This document shows positions 1 through 12,300 of a stretch of DNA of 64,000 nt, in pieces. A program made the position numbers and the translations under genes. The stretch spans positions 1 through 64,000 of the forward strand of contig RPFO01000702.1 of assembly GCA_009746045.1 (NCBI GenBank), in the 5' to 3' direction. The notes beneath the pieces are model-generated. The model was given only the letters and a program-made list of their open reading frames with translations. It did no database searches and was not told where the DNA came from. The stretch's first letter is position 1, and every line of letters starts with the position of its first letter. Source of the DNA: Mesostigma viride. Taxonomy: Eukaryota; Streptophyta; Mesostigmatophyceae; Mesostigmatales; Mesostigmataceae.

Positions 1-2702
1 TCAGTTTCTGACAAATCACTCCAATCTTCTTCTACCCATGGTAATACTACATCCTTAACAACGTATTGTACTGGATGACTCACGTGCTCATATACAAAAC
101 CCGTCCTTAAAACAGGGTGATGACTTACCACAGCTTCCCATGCTTCCTTCAATATCTGTGTATCGATCTCTCCGGTAAGTTCATATAAACCCTGTACCAA
201 GTACTCATCTGAGTCCCTATACAATGCTGTGAACAATAATCCCTCTTGCATTGGAGATAATCTATAGATACGTTCAATATTTTTAGGTAACAATTTTATA
301 CAATAATCTAACTCAGACTGACTCAAATGCGCCAATGGCATATCTGATGGTGTATATTCTAATATTTCTACTCCTCGACAATGCTCAATAATTCCCTTCA
401 AATGATCTATATAGCATGTTGCAAGTTGCTTTATCACACTACCTGAATAGACATTCCCACTATAGCCAAACACCACCCTAAACTGTCCATGTGTTACATG
501 ACTGTTAATCTCTAATATATGAGCACGCGTGTTCTTTAAATCAACACTAGAACCTATACTCTCATCTCCAAACGTAAACATCCCATTCGTTTGTTCACTA
601 CTGTTCCATTGCCCAAGATAATTAAATACTATTTCCGGTGTAGTACAAGCCAACTGAGACTGGATATCTTCTGACCCTAAATAACGTAACACGCCATACC
701 CAATTCCTTTATTTGGAATCTGGCGTAATTGTTCTTTAATAGTTTTGATATATTCTCGATACCCACCTCCTTCTATTTTAAGCTTAATAGGAAATACAGT
801 TGTAAACCATCCAATCGTTCGAGACACATCCAGACCAACAATCTCTTCTCGACCATGTCCTTCAAGATCAAGATATACATTATCTTCTCCTGTCCATTCA
901 CTGATAGTTAATGCAAGGGCTGTCAATAGAACATCATTTATCTGCGTATGATACGCTTGATGAACCTCTTGCAATAACATACGTGTCATCTCATGATCTA
1001 ACTCTACTTCTACACTATCTACTCCCTCATACGTATAACGGTTTTGTGTATAATTTTGATCCTTATCCTTATTCTCTAACTCAAACTCTGTCTTAGGGCG
1101 TGGTAATGCCGGTATATGTCCAATCTGTGACCAATACTTAACTTCTGCTTTCACTTCCTCCCGTGTAGCATATGCTTTTAATCCTTCTGCCCACTTTTGA
1201 TAAGAATGTGTCTTATAAGAAAGTGTAACAGCCTCTCCTCGACTCACCTGAGCATAAGCTATCTCCAAATCCTCAAAAAATATTCGCCATGAGACACCAT
1301 CCACACTCAAATGATGTATCACTAGTAATATCTTCTGCTGACCACCTTGACAACCTAAAAGTCTTACCTGAATCATGGGTCCTGCCGTAATATTTAAACA
1401 GGATTGTACTTCCTGTCCAATTTCTTCAATAATTTCTTCCTGAGACTTTCTTGTCAACTCACTCATTCCTTGAACATCAATATATCGACAAATCCCTTGC
1501 ACATACTCAATACATTCTTCAGGGGATATAAGGGTCTGAGTCCAGACCCCATCTTTCAATATAAACCTTAAGCGTAACGCGTCATGATGACTCAAAAGAC
1601 TTTTTAACGCATTTTCTAACTTATCTAATTCAAGTTGATATCGACAGTTCATGATAAATGCTTGATTAGAATGATTAGGATTCACATGATTCTGTTCAAA
1701 AAACCATCTTTGAATCGGAATAAGTGATACATCTCCTGTAACAATTCTTTGATTTATAGGCATATCATTTTCTACAGCAGCATCAGTAATCACTAGACGT
1801 ATCCCGCTAACTGTGAGATATTGGAAAATATCCTTGACATTAAGCTTCAACCCTTTGTTCCGTGCCTTAGAAACTATCCGTATACTTAAAATAGAGTCTC
1901 CACCTATTTCAAAGAAGTTATCATGGATACCTACACGCTCTAATCCTAAAACTTCCGCCCAAATCTTACACAACTTCGCTTCAACTTCATCCCTTGGACC
2001 CATATACTGATGTACTAAACCCATCTCCACATCCGGATCCGGTAACCCTTTTTTATCTACCTTCCCATTCAATGTCAGTGGCAGCTTTTCTATAAACACT
2101 ATATGTGCCGGTACCATATACTCCGGTAACCGCTTCCCTATCTCCTCCTTCACTTCTCGTACAATATCTATATACCCTTCCCCACCTAAAATACCTATCT
2201 CCTCTCCTGTACTACTCTTGAAACTCTCTTGTGTAACTAATTTCCCTCTCAAGGTTGAACTAGGTACTATATACCCAATTAACCGCTTGTCACTTCCAAC
2301 TCTATTGTCCGCTCCAACCCCCATACTACGTGCTACTACAACACTACCTTGAACAACCCCACATCCATTCAATGCACTCTCAATCTCCCCAAGCTCAATC
2401 CGATATCCTCGTATCTTTACCTGATCATCTATACGTCCTCTAAACTCGATGTTCCCATCAGATAAATATCGTCCTAAATCTCCTGTCCGATATAACCTTA
2501 AATTCTCTCCTTTAGTTATATCTTCTTCATTCGCAAATGGATTCCCTATAAATCGTTCCGCCGTTAACTCAGGACGATTCAAATACCCCCTCGCTAAACC
2601 AATACCCCCTATATATATCTCTCCTACCGCCCCCACCGGTACCAGACATCTATTCTCATCTAAAATATATATCTTCGTGTTCGATATAGGACAACCTATA
2701 GG
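1..2702. repeat. Long direct repeat: 1-2702 equals 8333-11034
   Basis: The first 2.7 kb of the window, encoding A-domain end, T, E and the start of a DCL C domain of NRPS D, reads the same as 8333-11034 in NRPS C at a constant offset of 8332. I saw no difference in the stretches I compared. The match ends sharply at 2702/11034, at the start of the variable A-domain core, and on the left it runs off the window. Such identity implies recent duplication or gene conversion. Confidence 0.9.
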
Positions 2703-5278
2703 AATAGAGAGTTGTTTGACATTTTTTAAATCTTCTATCTTGTAAATACAACATCCAACTGTTGCTTCTGTAGGACCGTACTCATTAAAAATTAAGCTTC
2801 TAGAAAAATAACTGCTACTTTTATATATAAAGTTTACATCCTCTGTTAAAAGATTTTCTCCGCCTATTATTAGACACTCTATTTTTTGATTAACATCCCA
2901 TACCTTATTTTTTTCTCTCAAAACTCTTAAATGAGTCGGGGTAAATTTAATACAATTCACTTTATTAAATTCTTGAGGTATTTGCTCTAAATAATTAGCT
3001 TGGTGGTCTATATTAGCAATATAAATTATTTTACCCATTATAATAGGGGAATATAATGAAGTAATACTCATATCAAAAGCGATGGAAGAATGTAAATAAG
3101 AATTACATTCTTCCTTAATAAAATAAAAATCTTGTACATTATTTAAGTAGTTAGTCAAGCTTTGATGCTCGATCATCACACCTTTAGGTTGTCCGGTAGA
3201 ACCAGAAGTATAAATTACATATACAAGATTGTCGCCATTGATGATCTTCTCAAGATTCTCCTTAGATTCTTGACCTAGCTCTTCTTCTGTCTTTTCATCA
3301 TCAATAATTACAAAACTCCCCTTGTAGCTTGTATATTTACCTTTTAGATGTATTGACGTAATTAATACCGGTGCAGCCGTATCCTCTAACATAAATTGTA
3401 ACCGCTCCTCTGGATACTCCGGATCTAATGGTACATACGCCCCTCCAGCCTTCAAAATCCCCAATATTCCTATAATAAGCTCTAAAGAACGATCTAGACT
3501 AACTCCTACTAACGTCTCAGCCCTTACTCCAAGACAACGAAGATAGTGTGCCATCTGATTAGATCGCTCATTTAACTCCTTATAAGTAAGACTTTCTTCT
3601 CCATATACCACTGCTACATTATTAGGATTTTTAAATACCTGCTCCTCAAATAACTCTACAACCGTCTTATCTCTCGGATACTCCCTCTCCGTCGCATTCC
3701 ACTCTATAAGAACCTTATCTGATTCCTCTTCACTCATTACCTCATACTCTAAAATCACTTTTTCTGGTTCAGATACTACTACTTCCAATACGCGACTAAT
3801 CTGTAAAGCCATCCTCTTTACCGTCTCCTCAGTAAAAATATCTTTCAGATAGTTTATTCCTATATGCAATTTACCTTCTAACTCATACCCAAATACTGAT
3901 AAATCAAACTTGGCTGTATGGTACTCACTCCCTATCCACTCTATACTTAATTCTCCCAATTCTAAATCACTTTTATCTATATTCTGTAATACAAACATTA
4001 CCTGAAATAACGGATTCCGATTTAGATTTCGTTGTACATTTAAATGATCTACTAATTGCTCAAACGGCACATCCTGATGTTCATACGCACCTAACGTTTT
4101 CTCCTTTACTCTTCTCAAAAGCTTCCTAAAGTTCTCCCTTGGATCTATCTCCGTCCTTAAGGCTAACATATTCACAAAAAAACCTATTAATCCCTCAATC
4201 TCATGATAGTTCCGATTTGCAATTGGTGAGCCTATCACCAAATCCCTCTGCCCACTGTTCTTGTATAAAACTATGTTTAATACACTTAGTAACGTCATAA
4301 ATAACGTTGCACCTTCAGATTCCCCTAACACCTTGATCTTTTTTAATAGTTCCCTAGAAATCTCTATCGTATAAACACCACCAGAATATGTTAACTCCTT
4401 TGGTCGTTCATAATCTATCGGTAAGTCAATCCCCTCCGGAGCACCTTTTAGCTGCTCCTTCCAATATGCTAATTGTGCTTCTAATCTCTCACCACGTAAC
4501 CATTCCCGCTGCCAGATCGCATAATCTGCATACTGTATCTCTAGTGGATCCAGCCTAACCTGATCTCCCCTACAATAACTTTCATAAGCTTGTGTTAATT
4601 CTCTAAAAAAAATATCAAATGACCATCCATCCGAGATAATATGATGCATCATAATCAACACTACATGTAGGTCTTTACTTTCTCGAATTACTCGAACTCT
4701 AAATAACCATTCCTTATCTAGTTCAAATCGATGCTCAGACTCCGCTTCAATTGCTGCTTGAACATACTGCCTACAATTAATCTCAGAAATCTTTTCAATA
4801 TCCTCAAACTCTATTTTGAAATCAGTTGCAGGTAAAATATCTTGATATCCTTCACTCTCGTATAACCCAATCCTTGTTCTTAGTACTTCATGTCGGTCTA
4901 CCAAATATCTAATTGCTTTCTCAAATGCATCTCGATTAAAATTTCCTACTAGCTTAAATGCCATTGGAATATTATATATACTCTGGTTCGGAAATAATTG
5001 ATCCAAAAACCATAACCGTTGTTGTGCATATGATAATGGTGGATATTCTTCATGTGCTTTTAATATCTTATAAGGACTATAATCACTGTTATTAAGATTA
5101 TTCTCTTTTAATATCCTTAATATCTCATCTCTTATCCTTAATATATGATTTAACTAAATCTTTATAAATAAAGTCTTCAGGTAATCTTAGTCTAATAAAA
5201 TCAGATTCAACCCATATTTTAATATTTAAAAAATTTAAATAATATATAAATGCTTGATAATATTGAATTAAAATACAT
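1..5278 (-). CDS. NRPS D (partial; docking-C-A-T-E-C..., disrupted 5' end)
   Basis: Non-ribosomal peptide synthetase, last of four in the operon; it leaves the window at base 1 without a stop. Domains in order: TubC-like docking remnant (5278-5134), LCL-type C domain (HHIISDGWS near 4625), A domain (TSGSTG near 3205), T domain (GGDS near 1890), E domain (HHLSVDG near 1310) and the start of a DCL-type C domain (300-1). The hand-read A-domain code is DMTKIGEVGK, which resembles the asparagine code DLTKLGEVGK, so D-Asn is predicted. An ATG at 5278 has a good AGGA ribosome site, but the frame breaks after about 12 codons. Relative to NRPS B it breaks again at about 5132, where 2 bases are missing. 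The uninterrupted frame runs only from 5153 and has no ATG before the C domain. The gene may therefore be dead, rescued by slippage, or an assembly error. Confidence 0.8.
3731..5039. repeat. C-domain block present four times (1309 bp)
   Basis: The LCL condensation-domain segment has near-identical copies of exactly the same length at 3731-5039, 16680-17988, 20001-21309 and 23518-24826. Two versions exist of one short internal segment near the C-domain end: the first two copies share one version and the last two share the other. The DNA outside the blocks differs, so copies have been exchanged as units. Confidence 0.9.
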
Positions 5279-5344
5279 ATTCTTCTTCCTTAGTTTCTTT
5301 TTTTGACTGTAAAAGGTTATTTTTTATAAAAGCAGCTAATAAGC

Positions 5345-6331
5345 TTATTCTATTAGATGTAAAAAATCTATTAAACCTAAATTACCTTTATACTCAGACC
5401 TTATTCGGGACACTACACGCGTTGCCAATAATGAATGTCCACCTATTTCAAAGAAGTTATCATGGATACCTACACGCTCTAATCCTAAAACTTCCGCCCA
5501 AATCTTACACAACTTCGCTTCAACTTCATCCCTTGGACCCATATACTGATGTACTAAACCCATCTCCACATCCGGATCCGGTAACCCTTTTTTATCTACC
5601 TTCCCATTTGATGTCAATGGCAGCTTTTCTATAAACACTATATGTGCCGGTACCATATACTCCGGTAACCGCTTCCCTATCTCCTCCTTCACTTCTCGTA
5701 CAATATCTATATACCCTTCCCCACCTAAAATACCTATCTCCTCTCCTGTACTACTCTTGAAACTCTCTTGTGTAACTAATTTCCCTCTCAAGGTTGAACT
5801 AGGTACTATATACCCAATTAACCGCTTGTCACTTCCAACTCTATTGTCCGCTCCAACCCCCATACTACGTGCTACTACAACACTACCTTGAACAACCCCA
5901 CATCCATTCAATGCACTCTCAATCTCCCCAAGCTCAATCCGATATCCTCGTATCTTTACCTGATCATCTATACGTCCTCTAAACTCGATGTTCCCATCAG
6001 ATAAATATCGTCCTAAATCTCCTGTCCGATATAACCTTAAATTCTCTCCTTTAGTTATATCTTCTTCATTCGCAAATGGATTCCCTATAAATCGTTCCGC
6101 CGTTAACTCAGGACGATTCAAATACCCCCTCGCTAAACCAATACCCCCTATATATATCTCTCCCACCGCTCCTACCGGTACCAGACATCTATTCTCATCT
6201 AAAATATATATCTTCGTGTTCGATATAGGACAACCTATAGGGATACTCAGATACTTCACATAGTTGTTACACTCCCAATACGTTACATCTATTGTTGCTT
6301 CTGTAGGACCGTATAAATTATGTAATTCCAT
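5345..6331 (-). CDS. NRPS C, C-terminal piece after a frameshift (A-domain end + T)
   Basis: This reading frame is the continuation of the NRPS gene that starts at 13353. It opens inside the A domain at the YGPTEAT motif and covers motifs A5-A10 (TGDLGRY, GRIDDQVKIRGYR, NGKVDKK). It then has a carrier domain with the phosphopantetheine serine (FFEIGGHS) and ends with an unusual short tail. The upstream frame runs into this one at a run of seven A bases (6342-6348, T on the plus strand). Adding one A there joins the two frames through a normal A-domain segment. As a separate protein it would be a useless half-domain, so I treat it as part of one gene. Joined code: DVWHFSLIDK, which fits the serine code DVWHLSLIDK. 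Confidence 0.85.
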   Translation of the reverse strand: MELHNLYGPTEATIDVTYWECNNYVKYLSIPIGCPISNTKIYILDENRCLVPVGAVGEIYIGGIGLARGYLNRPELTAERFIGNPFANEEDITKGENLRLYRTGDLGRYLSDGNIEFRGRIDDQVKIRGYRIELGEIESALNGCGVVQGSVVVARSMGVGADNRVGSDKRLIGYIVPSSTLRGKLVTQESFKSSTGEEIGILGGEGYIDIVREVKEEIGKRLPEYMVPAHIVFIEKLPLTSNGKVDKKGLPDPDVEMGLVHQYMGPRDEVEAKLCKIWAEVLGLERVGIHDNFFEIGGHSLLATRVVSRIRSEYKGNLGLIDFLHLIE

Positions 6332-9300
6332 AAAATGATTATTTTTTTATGCATTCCATAAAGCTTCGATACCACTGCTTTACTTAATGCTTCTCCACTT
6401 GCAAATACCTTTCTTAAAGATTTAAGCTTATAGCTATCGTATACTTCTAGTAAACTGTCTAAAAATGAAGGTACCATATGTAGAATAGATATATCATACT
6501 TATGAATATCTTCTTGTAATAACTGTGGGTCTTTATGTATGTCAGGTTGTGCTATTACTTCTATAACTCCAGCAATCAGTGGTAGGAGTAACTCCCATAC
6601 CGAAACATCGAAGCCTATAGATGTCTTGTGAAGTATTCGATCTTTACTAGATTCAATATTATAAGCTTTCTTCATCCATATTAATCGATTATATAGTGCC
6701 TTATGCTCGATCATCACACCTTTAGGTTGTCCGGTAGAACCAGAAGTATAAATTACATATACAAGATTGTCGCCATTGATGATCTTCTCAAGATTCTCCT
6801 TAGATTCTTGACCTAGCTCTTCTTCTGTCTTTTCATCATCAATAATTACAAAACTCCCCTTGTAGCTTGTATATTTACCTTTTAGATGTATTGACGTAAT
6901 TAATACCGGTGCAGCCGTATCCTCTAACATAAATTGTAACCGCTCCTCTGGATACTCCGGATCTAATGGTACATACGCCCCTCCAGCCTTCAAAATCCCC
7001 AATATTCCTATAATAAGCTCTAAAGAACGATCTAGACTAACTCCTACTAACGTCTCAGCCCTTACTCCAAGACAACGAAGATAGTGTGCCATCTGATTAG
7101 ATCGCTCATTTAACTCCTTATAAGTAAGACTTTCTTCTCCATATACCACTGCTACATTATTAGGATTTTTAAATACCTGCTCCTCAAATAACTCTACAAC
7201 CGTCTTATCTCTCGGATACTCCCTCTCCGTCGCATTCCACTCTATAAGAACCTTATCTGATTCCTCTTCACATAAAGATGGTAGTAACCTTATTGTTTCT
7301 TCTGTATCTAAATGACTATTTACTATTTTAGTTAATACCAATATTAAGTATTGAGAAAGTGATTTCAATTGGTCTATATCAACATATTGTGTCTGATAAT
7401 TCCATTGTATTGATAACCTATCTTCCATTTCAGCCATTAAGGTTAAAGCGTACTCCGTCTTTTCTATTCCTCTTACTCCTTTAAATTCAAATCCTACATT
7501 AGCACTTTCTTCACCTACAGGATAGTTCTCAAATACAATTAACGTGTTAAATAACTCATGACGTCCTCTTAACTCAGTCTGCCCTTGAATATCTGCTAAC
7601 GATACATAACCATGCTCTATAATAGAACTCATGTTCTCCTGTATCGACTGCAAATATTTCCTAATCGATAAATCTAAATTAAGCGTTACCCTTAACGGTA
7701 ACGTATTAATGAATAATCCTACAATTTCCTCAATCCCCGATAACTCTATAGATCGACCAGATACCGTCACTCCAAATACTACATCTTGCTGCTGAACATA
7801 TCTACTTAAAACAAATGCCCACACTCCTTGCAATACCGTATTCACTGTAATACCCACACTTTGTGCAAATCGCTTTAACTGTTCACTGTCTTCTACACTT
7901 AATTGTGTTTCAAAGTACCCATAATCTTCTCCAACTAAATTTAACGTTTCTTGGAATGTACCTTTATCTCTGACACTACTACCTCCTAAGTCTAATTGTG
8001 TTTTCTCCTCTATACCCTTTAAATATCCTTTCCAAAACTCTTTCGCCTTCTCCAAGTCTTGAGTTTCTAACCATCTAATATACTCTTCATATGGCCTGCT
8101 GTAGGGTAAAGTAACCATACTATTTTTCTGAATATGTTCATAGGCTACCATCACCTGATTATGTAATATCGGTCCACACCACCCATCCATTAGTAAGTGA
8201 TCCTGTGTCCATAACAAATATATTTTATTTTTCCTACAACGCATCACTCTTAATCGTATCAATGGCACCTGTGTAAGATCAAATCGATGCCTTCGATCCT
8301 CTTGAATCACTTCTCCTAATCGTAACTCTTGCTCAGTTTCTGACAAATCACTCCAATCTTCTTCTACCCATGGTAATACTACATCCTTAACAACGTATTG
8401 TACTGGATGACTCACGTGCTCATATACAAAACCCGTCCTTAAAACAGGGTGATGACTTACCACAGCTTCCCATGCTTCCTTCAATATCTGTGTATCGATC
8501 TCTCCGGTAAGTTCATATAAACCCTGTACCAAGTACTCATCTGAGTCCCTATACAATGCTGTGAACAATAATCCCTCTTGCATTGGAGATAATCTATAGA
8601 TACGTTCAATATTTTTAGGTAACAATTTTATACAATAATCTAACTCAGACTGACTCAAATGCGCCAATGGCATATCTGATGGTGTATATTCTAATATTTC
8701 TACTCCTCGACAATGCTCAATAATTCCCTTCAAATGATCTATATAGCATGTTGCAAGTTGCTTTATCACACTACCTGAATAGACATTCCCACTATAGCCA
8801 AACACCACCCTAAACTGTCCATGTGTTACATGACTGTTAATCTCTAATATATGAGCACGCGTGTTCTTTAAATCAACACTAGAACCTATACTCTCATCTC
8901 CAAACGTAAACATCCCATTCGTTTGTTCACTACTGTTCCATTGCCCAAGATAATTAAATACTATTTCCGGTGTAGTACAAGCCAACTGAGACTGGATATC
9001 TTCTGACCCTAAATAACGTAACACGCCATACCCAATTCCTTTATTTGGAATCTGGCGTAATTGTTCTTTAATAGTTTTGATATATTCTCGATACCCACCT
9101 CCTTCTATTTTAAGCTTAATAGGAAATACAGTTGTAAACCATCCAATCGTTCGAGACACATCCAGACCAACAATCTCTTCTCGACCATGTCCTTCAAGAT
9201 CAAGATATACATTATCTTCTCCTGTCCATTCACTGATAGTTAATGCAAGGGCTGTCAATAGAACATCATTTATCTGCGTATGATACGCTTGATGAACCTC

Positions 9301-12300
9301 TTGCAATAACATACGTGTCATCTCATGATCTAACTCTACTTCTACACTATCTACTCCCTCATACGTATAACGGTTTTGTGTATAATTTTGATCCTTATCC
9401 TTATTCTCTAACTCAAACTCTGTCTTAGGGCGTGGTAATGCCGGTATATGTCCAATCTGTGACCAATACTTAACTTCTGCTTTCACTTCCTCCCGTGTAG
9501 CATATGCTTTTAATCCTTCTGCCCACTTTTGATAAGAATGTGTCTTATAAGAAAGTGTAACAGCCTCTCCTCGACTCACCTGAGCATAAGCTATCTCCAA
9601 ATCCTCAAAAAATATTCGCCATGAGACACCATCCACACTCAAATGATGTATCACTAGTAATATCTTCTGCTGACCACCTTGACAACCTAAAAGTCTTACC
9701 TGAATCATGGGTCCTGCCGTAATATTTAAACAGGATTGTACTTCCTGTCCAATTTCTTCAATAATTTCTTCCTGAGACTTTCTTGTCAACTCACTCATTC
9801 CTTGAACATCAATATATCGACAAATCCCTTGCACATACTCAATACATTCTTCAGGGGATATAAGGGTCTGAGTCCAGACCCCATCTTTCAATATAAACCT
9901 TAAGCGTAACGCGTCATGATGACTCAAAAGACTTTTTAACGCATTTTCTAACTTATCTAATTCAAGTTGATATCGACAGTTCATGATAAATGCTTGATTA
10001 GAATGATTAGGATTCACATGATTCTGTTCAAAAAACCATCTTTGAATCGGAATAAGTGATACATCTCCTGTAACAATTCTTTGATTTATAGGCATATCAT
10101 TTTCTACAGCAGCATCAGTAATCACTAGACGTATCCCGCTAACTGTGAGATATTGGAAAATATCCTTGACATTAAGCTTCAACCCTTTGTTCCGTGCCTT
10201 AGAAACTATCCGTATACTTAAAATAGAGTCTCCACCTATTTCAAAGAAGTTATCATGGATACCTACACGCTCTAATCCTAAAACTTCCGCCCAAATCTTA
10301 CACAACTTCGCTTCAACTTCATCCCTTGGACCCATATACTGATGTACTAAACCCATCTCCACATCCGGATCCGGTAACCCTTTTTTATCTACCTTCCCAT
10401 TCAATGTCAGTGGCAGCTTTTCTATAAACACTATATGTGCCGGTACCATATACTCCGGTAACCGCTTCCCTATCTCCTCCTTCACTTCTCGTACAATATC
10501 TATATACCCTTCCCCACCTAAAATACCTATCTCCTCTCCTGTACTACTCTTGAAACTCTCTTGTGTAACTAATTTCCCTCTCAAGGTTGAACTAGGTACT
10601 ATATACCCAATTAACCGCTTGTCACTTCCAACTCTATTGTCCGCTCCAACCCCCATACTACGTGCTACTACAACACTACCTTGAACAACCCCACATCCAT
10701 TCAATGCACTCTCAATCTCCCCAAGCTCAATCCGATATCCTCGTATCTTTACCTGATCATCTATACGTCCTCTAAACTCGATGTTCCCATCAGATAAATA
10801 TCGTCCTAAATCTCCTGTCCGATATAACCTTAAATTCTCTCCTTTAGTTATATCTTCTTCATTCGCAAATGGATTCCCTATAAATCGTTCCGCCGTTAAC
10901 TCAGGACGATTCAAATACCCCCTCGCTAAACCAATACCCCCTATATATATCTCTCCTACCGCCCCCACCGGTACCAGACATCTATTCTCATCTAAAATAT
11001 ATATCTTCGTGTTCGATATAGGACAACCTATAGGGGTTATATCTTTATACTCATTATTATTACATTCCCAATGTGTAACGCTAATAGATACTTCCGTGGG
11101 TCCATATGCTAAATAAAGCCTTGTATCACTAAATATTTCTTTAAACTTTTTCCTAACCTCGGTATATAGTTTCTCTCCTCCAGTGATTACACAACGTAAC
11201 GATTTTAACCTAGAAATCCCTTTTGTTTCTAAAAATAAAGATAATAATGATGGCACAAAATGAACCATGCTGATCCTATTGAACTCTATTGTATTTATAA
11301 TATCATCCATATCCTTATGGTTCTTTATAATAACAAGTTTAGCTCCTGCAGCAAGTGGATGTAGAACTTCCCATACCGAAATATCAAAACTCATCGACGC
11401 AATATATAATAACGAATCTCGATTACTTGTCTCATAATGATCTAATGTCCAATACATTCGATTCATAAAACCATTATGTGAGTTCATCACACCTTTAGGT
11501 TGTCCGGTAGAACCAGAAGTATAAATTACATATACAAGATTGTCGCCATTGATGATCTTCTCAAGATTCTCCTTAGATTCTTGACCTAGCTCTTCTTCTG
11601 TCTTTTCATCATCAATAATTACAAAACTCCCCTTGTAGCTTGTATATTTACCTTTTAGATGTATTGACGTAATTAATACCGGTGCAGCCGTATCCTCTAA
11701 CATAAATTGTAACCGCTCCTCTGGATACTCCGGATCTAATGGTACATACGCCCCTCCAGCCTTCAAAATCCCCAATATTCCTATAATAAGCTCTAAAGAA
11801 CGATCTAGACTAACTCCTACTAACGTCTCAGCCCTTACTCCAAGACAACGAAGATAGTGTGCCATCTGATTAGATCGCTCATTTAACTCCTTATAAGTAA
11901 GACTTTCTTCTCCATATACCACTGCTACATTATTAGGATTTTTAAATACCTGCTCCTCAAATAACTCTACAACCGTCTTATCTCTCGGATACTCCCTCTC
12001 CGTCGCATTCCACTCTATAAGAACCTTATCTGATTCCTCTTCACTCATTAATAAAAAATCTAAATTTTTATCTATATTATCCGCAAAATAATCTAAAATA
12101 TTTTTTACATATGTAGCCATAGATATAATGAGTTCATTATTAAAAAATTTGCTTTGATAATGAAAATCTAGCGCTACTTCTTCTTTTACTAAAACGGATA
12201 TTGTTAATGGATACTCTGACTTTTCTAACCCTGCAAAATATCTTATTTTAAGTTGTTCTGACAAATTAGATAAATCATTTGAAAAGGGATAATTCTGAAA

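Noticed and set aside
729-11116. Repeated plus-strand reading frames of 60-111 codons inside the NRPS region (e.g. 729-911, 2449-2745, 9061-9243, 10781-11116)
   Set aside because: They lie antisense within NRPS domains, recur only because the modules are repeated, and show no protein-like features of their own.
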